In this document: piece after piece, positions 1 through 5,545 of the stretch
Numbering within the stretch: position 1 is the first letter of the stretch
Layout of the letters: every line of letters begins with the position of its first letter
Source: Thermoproteus sp. UBA157
GTDB lineage: Archaea > Thermoproteota > Thermoprotei > Thermoproteales > Thermoproteaceae
Reading direction: 5' to 3'
Assembly (NCBI GenBank): GCA_002497345.1
Contig: DANS01000008.1
Location: 1-7,814 of the forward strand
DNA length: 7,814 nucleotides
Notes under the pieces: model-generated
What the model was told of the DNA's origin: nothing
The model's database searches: none
What the model saw: only the letters and a program-made list of their open reading frames with translations
Translations under genes and position numbers: made by a program

Positions 1-1260
1 CCCGGGAGGTTCGACAGGGAGATCCAAATTCCGATGCCGGACAAGAGGGCGCGTAGGGAGATACTGCAGGTCCACACCCGCAACATGCCTCTGTGCACCA
101 GCGAGGATGTCAAGGCCGGCATATGCCAGCCGGGCGATGAGGTTGACCTGGACAAAATCGCCGAGATGACGCACGGCTACACGGGCGCCGACATAGCGGC
201 GTTGGCCAAGGAGGCCGCCATGTCCTCCCTGAGGAAGGCCGTGGCCAAAGGGATGATAAACTTGGACCAAGACAGCATACCGCAGGAGGTCCTCAGCAAG
301 CTCAAGGTCGGCATGAGCGACTTCCTTGAGGCCATGAAGTTCGTCCAGCCTACGGTGTTGCGCGAGGTGATAATCGAGGTGCCCGAGGTGCGCTGGAGCG
401 ATATAGGCGGCTACGACGACATCAAGCAAGAGCTCAGAGAGATCGTGGAGTGGCCCATGAAATACAGAGCCTACTTCGACGAATTGGGCGTGGAGCCGCC
501 GAGGGGGATACTGCTCTACGGCCCGCCTGGGGTCGGCAAAACCATGTTCGCCAAGGCCGTCGCCACCGAGTCGGGCGCCAACTTCATAGCCGTGAGGGGG
601 CCCGAGATATTGAGTAAATGGGTTGGCGAATCTGAGAAAGCCGTGAGGGAGATCTTCAAGAGGGCCAGAATGGCCGCGCCCTGCGTCGTGTTCTTCGACG
701 AGATAGACTCGATCGCGCCGGCGAGGGGCTCAAGGCTCGGCGACAGCGGCGTCACGGACAGAATAGTCAACCAGCTCCTGGCGGAGATGGACGGCATAGC
801 TGCGCTCAAAAACGTAGTCGTGATGGCCGCCACCAATAGGCCCGACATATTGGACCCGGCGTTGTTGAGGCCCGGGAGGTTCGACCGCATAATCTACGTG
901 CCCCCGCCCGACGAAAAGGCTAGGCTCGAGATCTTCAAGGTTCACACAAGGCGCGTCAAGCTGTGCGACGAATCCGCCGCCAAGGACGGCAGGTGCAAGA
1001 GGGAGGAGGTGGTCGATTTGGCCGAACTCGCCAAAAGGACGGAGGGCTACACGGGCGCCGACATAGCGGCTTTGGTCAGGGAGGCCGCCATGTTGGCCTT
1101 AAGGGAGACGATAAGGGAGAGGGCGAGCTCGGCGCGGCCCGTATCGAGGCAACACTTCGAGGAGGCGCTCAAGCGCATACCGCCGTCGTTGACGAAAGAG
1201 GAGATAAGGATGTACGAGGAGATGTCCAAGAGGATCAAGAGAGCCGTCGCAGGGCTCTAG
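1..1260 (+). CDS. cdc48: CDC48/VAT-like AAA+ ATPase, 5'-truncated by window edge
   Basis: Hexameric double-ring unfoldase/segregase of the CDC48/p97/VAT family, cytoplasmic, expected to extract and unfold proteins for refolding or proteasomal degradation. The frame is open from base 1 (PGRFDREIQIPMPDKRAR), so the gene starts upstream; the ATG at 34 is internal. The visible 419 residues hold the end of D1 (arginine-finger region at residues 1-5, C-terminal helical GYTGAD at 59-64) and all of D2: Walker A GPPGVGKT (174-181), Walker B VVFFDEID (229-236), sensor-1 Asn (279), RPGR arginine fingers (290-293), GYTGAD (349-354). All key D2 catalytic residues are present. The N-domain and D1 nucleotide site lie outside the window. 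Both AAA domains carry an inserted loop with a Cys-x9-Cys pair. The tail ends RAVAGL, without a hydrophobic-Tyr-X proteasome-docking tripeptide. The last 26 bases overlap the opposite-strand acyltransferase gene. The family call is very secure. Confidence 0.97.
   Translation, partial: PGRFDREIQIPMPDKRARREILQVHTRNMPLCTSEDVKAGICQPGDEVDLDKIAEMTHGYTGADIAALAKEAAMSSLRKAVAKGMINLDQDSIPQEVLSKLKVGMSDFLEAMKFVQPTVLREVIIEVPEVRWSDIGGYDDIKQELREIVEWPMKYRAYFDELGVEPPRGILLYGPPGVGKTMFAKAVATESGANFIAVRGPEILSKWVGESEKAVREIFKRARMAAPCVVFFDEIDSIAPARGSRLGDSGVTDRIVNQLLAEMDGIAALKNVVVMAATNRPDILDPALLRPGRFDRIIYVPPPDEKARLEIFKVHTRRVKLCDESAAKDGRCKREEVVDLAELAKRTEGYTGADIAALVREAAMLALRETIRERASSARPVSRQHFEEALKRIPPSLTKEEIRMYEEMSKRIKRAVAGL
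175..200 (+). repeat. Copy 1 of a 26-base exact repeat between AAA domains
   Basis: This 26-base stretch of D1, encoding GYTGADIA, is identical to bases 1045-1070 of D2. The offset is 870 bases (290 codons). Flanking matches at the same offset are 1-15 with 871-885 and 211-223 with 1081-1093. It is part of the coding sequence, not a mobile repeat. Confidence 0.85.
1045..1070 (+). repeat. Copy 2 of the 26-base exact repeat between AAA domains
   Basis: This is the D2 counterpart of 175-200, identical over 26 bases including third codon positions. It may reflect domain duplication kept similar by selection and shared codon preference, or gene conversion between the two halves; the sequence alone does not decide. 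Confidence 0.85.
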
Positions 1261-1942
1261 GAGGTCTGGACTCGTACTCCCTCCTCTTCTCTACGTATTC
1301 GCCGAGCTTCGATATCTCCCTGGCCGGCACTCCGGCCACGACGGCGCCGGGCGGCACATCCCGCGTCACGACGGCGCCGGCCGCGACCACGGCGCCTTCG
1401 CCTATTTCTATCCCGGCCACCAGAGTGGCGTTTGCCCCTATGACTGCGCCTTTCCTAATCACGACGGGGTCGAGCCTCTTACTCGGCGGGTATTTGTCGT
1501 TTGTGATAACGGCGTTTGGCCCTATGAACACGTCGTCCTCTATAACGGTGCCGTTGGGGATGTAGACCATCGATTGGATCCAAGCGTTCCTCCCTATCCT
1601 CACCTCCTTCTCGATTATTGAGCCGGTCCCTATCCTGACGCCATCGCCTATTATCGTATCCTCGCGTATCAACACGTTGTGGCCCAACTCCACGCCCGAC
1701 CCTATTAGAGCCCTCTCATAAATCACCGAACCCCTTCTGAGGATCGCGTTTTGGCCTATCTTGGCCCCTTCGCTTACCTCGTCGAGGCTTTTGAAGCGGC
1801 CTAATATCTTTGCTCTGACGGGATAGCCCACCACCACCGCGTCCACGAAGGAGTCCTCGCCTATAACCGAGGGGCCCAATATCACCGCGTCGGCGTCTAC
1901 GTACCTAGCCCTTATATCAGCCCTTGCCGATCGGAACCCCAT
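1235..1942 (-). CDS. Hexapeptide-repeat (left-handed beta-helix) acyltransferase
   Basis: 235-residue protein built almost wholly of hexapeptide-repeat turns ([LIV]-G-x4 rhythm) from about residue 20 to 205, the signature of trimeric left-handed beta-helix acyl- or acetyltransferases. Landmarks are GHNVLI (87-92), VFIGPNAVITNDKYPPS (138-154) and the family ending GAVVTRDVPPGAVVAGVPA (189-207), followed by a charged helical tail. His88 is a candidate catalytic base. The NDKYPP loop resembles the WbbJ/sugar N-acetyltransferase branch, which acts on nucleotide-sugar or glycan precursors; the substrate here is not determinable. The ATG at 1942 is chosen because a TATA-like element lies about 28 bases upstream and no better start is seen. 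The 3' end overlaps cdc48 by 26 bases tail to tail. It is divergent from the small coiled-coil gene at 1984. The fold is confident; the substrate is unknown. Confidence 0.9.
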   Translation of the reverse strand: MGFRSARADIRARYVDADAVILGPSVIGEDSFVDAVVVGYPVRAKILGRFKSLDEVSEGAKIGQNAILRRGSVIYERALIGSGVELGHNVLIREDTIIGDGVRIGTGSIIEKEVRIGRNAWIQSMVYIPNGTVIEDDVFIGPNAVITNDKYPPSKRLDPVVIRKGAVIGANATLVAGIEIGEGAVVAAGAVVTRDVPPGAVVAGVPAREISKLGEYVEKRREYESRPPRALRRLS

Positions 1943-1956
1943 GGATCTACACTAAC

Positions 1957-1963
1957 TATTTAA
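1957..1963 (+). promoter_or_regulatory. TATA-like element for the small coiled-coil gene
   Basis: TATTTAA, centred at 1960, is 24 bases before the GTG at 1984. That is the spacing expected when transcription begins at the start codon (leaderless mRNA). It lies beside the oppositely oriented element at 1966-1974. Confidence 0.55.
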
Positions 1964-1965
1964 GG

Positions 1966-1974
1966 ATAATTAAG
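1966..1974 (-). promoter_or_regulatory. TATA-like element for the acyltransferase gene
   Basis: On the minus strand this reads CTTAATTAT, centred at 1970, 28 bases before the ATG at 1942. An alternative box, CTTAAATAG (1964-1956), would be only 18 bases away, so this one fits better. The divergent promoters are packed into about 18 bases. Confidence 0.4.
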
Positions 1975-1983
1975 AGGTACGGC

Positions 1984-2322
1984 GTGGCCGACTTAGCCCC
2001 CGAGGATATACTACAAGACGTGTTGAGGGAGCTCCTCGAAATAAGAAGGGATATGTCGGCCCTCTCCAGGCAAATCGCGGAGTTGGCCGCCAAGGGGCAA
2101 GCTACGCAACAACCCGTAGTCCCCAACGTCGAGATAGCGGTGTCTAGAATTCAAGAAGTCGCCGATCGTGTAAGCTCTATCTTACAGAAGGCCTTGGAGG
2201 AGCTGGCGTATCAAAGGGAGATCTTAATGGAGGAGCTTAGGAGGAGGGATTCCCTTTGCGAATCGCTTCTGGAGAGGATAACTGCGCTCCAGCTGGAGCT
2301 CGAGAAGCTCGCTAGGAGATAG
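1984..2322 (+). CDS. Small coiled-coil protein, unknown function
   Basis: 112 residues with no family I recognise. It is soluble, with no signal or membrane segment. Two helical, heptad-like segments are visible: residues about 6-35 (ILQDVLRELLEIRRDMSALS) and about 50-112, very rich in Leu/Glu/Arg. They are joined by a Gln/Pro/Val linker near 38-48 (QATQQPVVPNV). There is one cysteine, in DSLCESL. The GTG at 1984 is chosen because a TATA-like box sits 24 bases upstream. An in-frame TTG at 1924 would give 20 more residues but would lie upstream of that box and overlap the divergent gene. A T-run follows the stop, and the next gene, a larger coiled-coil protein on the same strand, begins 48 bases later with its own box. 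The two may be partners, but this is inference from proximity and shared composition. The coding call is fairly secure; the function is unknown. Confidence 0.75.
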   Translation: MADLAPEDILQDVLRELLEIRRDMSALSRQIAELAAKGQATQQPVVPNVEIAVSRIQEVADRVSSILQKALEELAYQREILMEELRRRDSLCESLLERITALQLELEKLARR

Positions 2323-2325
2323 CAG

Positions 2326-2330
2326 TTTTT
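2326..2330 (+). terminator. Short T-run terminator candidate
   Basis: TTTTT begins 4 bases after the TAG of the small coiled-coil gene and is followed by a separate TATA-like element. Archaeal transcription often ends at such T-runs without a hairpin, and no hairpin is seen. Confidence 0.4.
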
Positions 2331-2342
2331 CCTGTAAGTAAA

Positions 2343-2350
2343 CAATTTAA
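2343..2350 (+). promoter_or_regulatory. TATA-like element for the large coiled-coil gene
   Basis: CAATTTAA, centred near 2347, is 24-25 bases before the GTG at 2371. A GGAG at 2361-2364 lies 6 bases before the same GTG and could be a ribosome site. If transcription starts at the GTG, that motif would not be transcribed. Both signals point to the same start codon. Confidence 0.55.
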
Positions 2351-2370
2351 GGCAGTGGTAGGAGCTGGCC

Positions 2371-3591
2371 GTGTTCAGAGATAGGCGCGTCGAGGACGCG
2401 CTGACTAGGATAGATTCGGCCTTGAGCTCGATAAATTCCAGCTTGAACGAGCTAAGAGGCGTCATATCGCCTGATCTGAGGAATAGTATTTTAGATGTCA
2501 AGAAATCCGTTGATAGTTTATCCAATGTAATATCGCGAAGCATCAAGGATCTCGTCGACGGCGTAGCCAAGCTGAACGAGATAGTCCGCGGAATGTCCGA
2601 ACTGACGTCGAGACAGAAGGAGCTCATCGAGGTCATGGACAAGCTCAACGCAGCGGCCGCGCAAGTGGCCAATGCAGCGGATTCGCTCAACAAATCGTTG
2701 AGCTCGGTAAACGATCTCTTGGCGAGGCTGGGGGACGTCTCCTCGACCCTAGAGGGCTTGAACAACGTAGCGGGGCAGATCAGAGCAATCGCGGCCTCTA
2801 TGTTGGAGCTGACCAAAGAAATGACGGCCAAGATGCAAGACTACGAAAACAAGGTGAAACAACTGGCCTACAGAGAGGCCGAGCTCAGAACCCGCGAGGA
2901 GGCCTTGAAAAAGAGGGAGGGCGAGCTGGAGGCCATGGCGCAAGATGTCAAGAAATTGGCCGAGCTCTCGACATCTGCCAGACCTTTATTCGACGAGTTG
3001 AGGAACATGTTGGAGAAATACGCCGCACTCGTCCAAGAGTTAGACGAGAGGGAGAGGGCTCTCAGGAGCCGCGAGGAGGAGCTACTGAGGCGCGATCTCG
3101 ATCTCAAAAAGCTACAACAAGAGCTGGAGGCGAAGAGGGCGGAGCTGGACCAACGCGAGGCGCGCGTGAGGGAGCTGGAGGCCAAGGGCAAGGAGGTCGA
3201 GGCGAAATTGCAGGAGCTCGAGAGGAGGAGGGAAGAGCTGGAGCGGCTTGAGAGGGACGCGGAGGCGAGGAGGAAGGAGCTGGAGGACCTCGTGGCTAAG
3301 TACAAGAACATAGAAGAGGCGTTGAGGGCCAAGGAGGCCGAGTACTCGAGAATCGAAGAGTACGTAAGGCGCAAGGAGATGGAGCTCATGGACGGCCTAG
3401 CCCCCTTCGCGCGGAGGCTCGCGGAGGAGCATATGAGGCTCGCGGAGTGGCAGAAGAGGCTTCTGGAACAAGAGAGGGAGATCCTCTCGTTCTACAGATC
3501 CCTTCTGCTCCGCGAGGCGGCCGTCGCGGAGCTTAAAAGCAGGCTGGAGGAATGTAGGCGCAGGTTGGAGGAGCTAGAAGCCAAGAGATGA
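2371..3591 (+). CDS. Long coiled-coil protein, unknown function
   Basis: 406 residues, soluble, not assignable to a named family. Two regions differ. Residues about 1-160 are helical heptads rich in Ser, Asn, Leu and Ala, with Asn-bearing repeats (SINSSLNEL, DSLNKSLSSVNDLL). Residues about 165-400 are highly charged coiled coil with repeating REEEL/KREGEL units, interrupted by a less charged stretch near 195-222 (STSARPLFDEL) and by DGLAPFARRL near 341-350. One cysteine lies near the C-terminus (ECRRRLEEL). It has no signal peptide, membrane helix or nucleotide-binding motif; an SMC/Rad50-like ATPase is excluded because there are no Walker motifs. The pattern suggests a structural rod or scaffold, which is inference. 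It lies 48 bases after another coiled-coil gene. Its last 18 bases overlap the opposite-strand membrane-protein gene. The GTG start is supported by a TATA-like box and by GGAG 6 bases upstream. Confidence 0.88.
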   Translation: MFRDRRVEDALTRIDSALSSINSSLNELRGVISPDLRNSILDVKKSVDSLSNVISRSIKDLVDGVAKLNEIVRGMSELTSRQKELIEVMDKLNAAAAQVANAADSLNKSLSSVNDLLARLGDVSSTLEGLNNVAGQIRAIAASMLELTKEMTAKMQDYENKVKQLAYREAELRTREEALKKREGELEAMAQDVKKLAELSTSARPLFDELRNMLEKYAALVQELDERERALRSREEELLRRDLDLKKLQQELEAKRAELDQREARVRELEAKGKEVEAKLQELERRREELERLERDAEARRKELEDLVAKYKNIEEALRAKEAEYSRIEEYVRRKEMELMDGLAPFARRLAEEHMRLAEWQKRLLEQEREILSFYRSLLLREAAVAELKSRLEECRRRLEELEAKR

Positions 3592-3894
3592 CCTAGCTGT
3601 GAAGACGGATGGAGCTGCGTAAACCACTATGAGGTAGCCCAAGGCGATTATCGACAAAACAAACAGAGCCACCAACAACCCCATCAACGCCTTGAGTTCT
3701 GCGATCTCCCACTCAGCCGATGCCATGTCCAGAGCGGCCGCGGCGTCTTTTTTGCCCAAGAGGAAGAGCACCACGTCTACTATCGAGAGGAAGACGTATA
3801 GAGGCAACGCCAAGCTTGACGGCGACTCTCTCAGCGCCCACGCGGCGACGAACGCTACAAGCGAGAAGAGAATCGACGCTGTGGCGAACTTCAC
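3574..3894 (-). CDS. Small membrane protein with three predicted helices
   Basis: 106 residues, no recognised family. Hydrophobic segments at about 3-21 (TASILFSLVAFVAAWAL), 27-47 (LALPLYVFLSIVDVVLFLL) and 69-93 (LMGLLVALFVLSIIALGYLI) are likely membrane helices. The loop between helices 2 and 3 is polar (GKKDAAAALDMASAEWEIAELK). With Lys2 and Arg22 as the few N-terminal charges, topology is uncertain. The GTG at 3894 is favoured because a strong minus-strand TATA-like box lies about 24 bases upstream. The stop codon lies inside the end of the large coiled-coil gene (18-base tail-to-tail overlap). The start is divergent from the surface-protein gene. Base composition matches neighbouring genes, and an open frame with three well-spaced membrane segments argues that it is real. 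Function is unknown; an accessory subunit of a membrane or envelope complex is only a guess. Confidence 0.75.
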   Translation of the reverse strand: MKFATASILFSLVAFVAAWALRESPSSLALPLYVFLSIVDVVLFLLGKKDAAAALDMASAEWEIAELKALMGLLVALFVLSIIALGYLIVVYAAPSVFTARSSLGF

Positions 3895-3910
3895 GCCGTT
3901 TGTCGAACTC

Positions 3911-3924
3911 CTTATACTTAAATG
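3911..3924 (-). promoter_or_regulatory. TATA-like element for the small membrane protein
   Basis: On the minus strand this reads CATTTAAGTATAAG, with the core near 3918 about 24 bases before the GTG at 3894. It covers an ATG on the plus strand (3922) that would otherwise be a candidate start for the divergent surface-protein gene. Confidence 0.55.
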
Positions 3925-3929
3925 TTATC

Positions 3930-3937
3930 CTTATTTT
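3930..3937 (+). promoter_or_regulatory. TATA-like element for the surface-protein gene
   Basis: CTTATTTT, centred near 3933, is about 25 bases before the ATG at 3958, fitting a leaderless start there. It is a weaker match than the minus-strand box beside it. The plus-strand reading of 3911-3920 (CTTATACTTA) is an alternative that would give a leader of about 18 bases. Confidence 0.45.
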
Positions 3938-3957
3938 CCTCCATCCGGGTCGCTCCG

Positions 3958-5469
3958 ATGTTGGCGGTCCTGTATTTGGTGCTGAACTCGACCCTCTCCT
4001 TGGTGCAAATACCCTACGTCCCCTACGTCTACAGCGCATATCTGGGCGGTTGCGCCAACGTCACCGCCTACCTCGACCCCCTCTCGGGATACGGAATAAG
4101 CGCAATATACGTGGTGGACGAATACGGGAATTCGCGGAGAGCGCTTGTACGGCCCTACAGCACGCCGACTTATGTCAGCGGCGACATCTGCGGCACCTTC
4201 TTAGCGGTGATAGTGGACAAATGGAGAGCGGTCGGGCCTCTTGTGCCCGTGTCCTATGGCGACTCCGTCGTTTATGATCTAATAGGTTTACTGCAGCTCA
4301 ACATATCAGATGCGGCCTTGATCGCGATCAAGTCCTTATATAAGCCCAACGTGACAGGGTCTTTCTTGTATAAAATACAAGAACAAAGCGTGGCTGGCGT
4401 ATATTTGGCCGAATATCTAGCCTATGGATCCCAAGTGTCCATTCAAGGCTACGGCCTAGTCAACGTGACGCCCATATCCCTCACATCTAGATCGCCCGAT
4501 TACTACGTCTACGTGCCTGAGCCTGGCGTCTACCTCTCGGGCGGATATCCGGCGCCTATTCCGGCCTTGCGCTTCGCGCCGCGTCAGGAGGTCTTGCTCG
4601 GAAAACCGACCATCGTAATTAAGCAGATCCAGATACCGGTCTCGGGCGAATGCGGAGGCTATGCCTATATCTCCGACCCCTTAGCGAGGCCGGTGGTCGT
4701 GACCGTGCAGCTCAACGATGGCGAGACCTATGTTCTCCGGCTTCCCTACTTTCCCGAATCCGTAAACGCCACCTTGTTGCGAGGGATAAACGCCACAGAT
4801 GCCGTAGGCAATCCGCTCTCGCTGTACAACCTCACGATATATCCGACGACAGACGGCGGCTACCCGGTGGGGAGATGTCTAGTATATGGAGTGGACTACT
4901 ACGTGGCCGTCGTGTTGGGCAATTCGACTTTCTACTACCCTGCGTCGTTGTACGATGGATATCTAATAGCCCGCACCGACATAGTCGAGCCGCGTGTCGT
5001 TGTACACGGGTGGGGCTACGGCGTCGTGACGCCGCAAGTGACGCGCATAGGGGCTAACGTCACGGTGACCGTCTACCTCAACGGAACCGCCATAGCCAAA
5101 TACGTCGTTAAGGCGAGCCCCACCATCTCTATAAACGATACCAATTTAGCGAGGCGCGTGCACGTGGTCGATGTATTGGGCGCCCCGTTGGACGGCTTCG
5201 AGATATTGGAGGGCAACTTGACCTTCAAGGGCTCAAACGGCATAGCCATGGTGATACCTATTAGCGATGTGGTCGTGGTGAGGTATGGAGGGCTCGAATA
5301 TACCGTCCAGCTAAGCGACACGATAAGGTTGCCCGTGTTGACCAAGGAGAGCTTAGTCAAAGTGGCCGCCGTGTCGCTCGCGGCGGGGCTCTCGGCCGGT
5401 TTGGCCCTAGTTAAGAGAAGCGATAAAAGGGGAGGCGTAGACGAGTCTGAGGGAACCGTTGAAGTGTGA
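3958..5469 (+). CDS. Exported, membrane-anchored surface protein rich in N-glycosylation sequons
   Basis: 503 residues, not assigned to a family. A hydrophobic N-terminus (LAVLYLVLNSTLSLVQI) looks like a signal sequence. The body is beta-rich, with many Tyr, Val and Gly. A single hydrophobic segment at about 466-485 precedes a basic, then acidic, tail (KRSDKR...DESEGTVEV), consistent with most of the protein lying outside the cell. There are 13 N-x-S/T sequons (12 outside the signal region), typical of archaeal surface glycoproteins. Four cysteines (32, 78, 232, 307) could form two disulfides. The ATG at 3958 is chosen from promoter spacing. An ATG at 3922 would add 12 residues including an Arg, giving a more conventional signal peptide, but it sits in the opposing gene's TATA box. 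It could be an S-layer-associated or substrate-binding envelope protein; no catalytic motif was seen. The gene is certain; the role is unknown. Confidence 0.88.
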   Translation: MLAVLYLVLNSTLSLVQIPYVPYVYSAYLGGCANVTAYLDPLSGYGISAIYVVDEYGNSRRALVRPYSTPTYVSGDICGTFLAVIVDKWRAVGPLVPVSYGDSVVYDLIGLLQLNISDAALIAIKSLYKPNVTGSFLYKIQEQSVAGVYLAEYLAYGSQVSIQGYGLVNVTPISLTSRSPDYYVYVPEPGVYLSGGYPAPIPALRFAPRQEVLLGKPTIVIKQIQIPVSGECGGYAYISDPLARPVVVTVQLNDGETYVLRLPYFPESVNATLLRGINATDAVGNPLSLYNLTIYPTTDGGYPVGRCLVYGVDYYVAVVLGNSTFYYPASLYDGYLIARTDIVEPRVVVHGWGYGVVTPQVTRIGANVTVTVYLNGTAIAKYVVKASPTISINDTNLARRVHVVDVLGAPLDGFEILEGNLTFKGSNGIAMVIPISDVVVVRYGGLEYTVQLSDTIRLPVLTKESLVKVAAVSLAAGLSAGLALVKRSDKRGGVDESEGTVEV

Positions 5470-5517
5470 TGAGCGCGTGCTGGGCGATTGGTGAGCTGGT
5501 CTTCGATCGCTGAAATC
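5462..5517 (+). ncRNA. Candidate C/D-box guide RNA overlapping a stop codon (tentative)
   Basis: GTGATGA at 5466-5472 matches the C-box consensus RUGAUGA and includes the TGA stop of the surface-protein gene. CTGA at 5510-5513 matches a D box. The 37 bases between them are the usual size for an archaeal C/D sRNA. Internal boxes are poor: TGGTGA (5489-5494) could be a C' box with one mismatch, while D' is only CTGG at 5480-5483, giving a short 7-base first spacer. No convincing terminal stem was found, and the 3' end abuts the next gene's TATA box. C/D RNAs overlapping gene ends are known in Pyrobaculum. The boxes could be chance. Confidence 0.22.
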
Positions 5518-5526
5518 TTTATAATA
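5518..5526 (+). promoter_or_regulatory. TATA box of the DUF1512 gene
   Basis: TTTATAATA, the best TATA match in the window, is centred about 24 bases before the ATG at 5546, implying a leaderless transcript starting at or next to that codon. Confidence 0.65.
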
Positions 5527-5545
5527 ACATAACAGTGGGGGGCTG

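Noticed and set aside
516..945. Long minus-strand open frames opposite cdc48 (516-890, 730-945)
   Set aside because: They are mirror frames of a certain CDC48 domain, with no motif or start signal.
1337..1380. Direct repeat CACGACGGCGCCGG at 1337-1350 and 1367-1380
   Set aside because: It reflects repeated Gly-Ala-Val-Val turns of the acyltransferase beta-helix, not a separate element.
963..1565. Plus-strand 200-codon frame across the cdc48 end and acyltransferase
   Set aside because: It crosses two well-identified genes in the wrong frame; the composition (RRQGRQ..., TTAPAATTAP) is a frame artefact.
2371..2860. Chemoreceptor (MCP) signalling domain in the N-terminal half of the large coiled-coil protein
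   Set aside because: Superficial heptad resemblance only; the conserved MCP hairpin tip and any membrane segment are missing.
2211..3389. Minus-strand frames full of Ser/Leu opposite the coiled-coil gene
   Set aside because: Ser/Leu runs are the antisense reading of Glu/Arg-rich coiled-coil codons.
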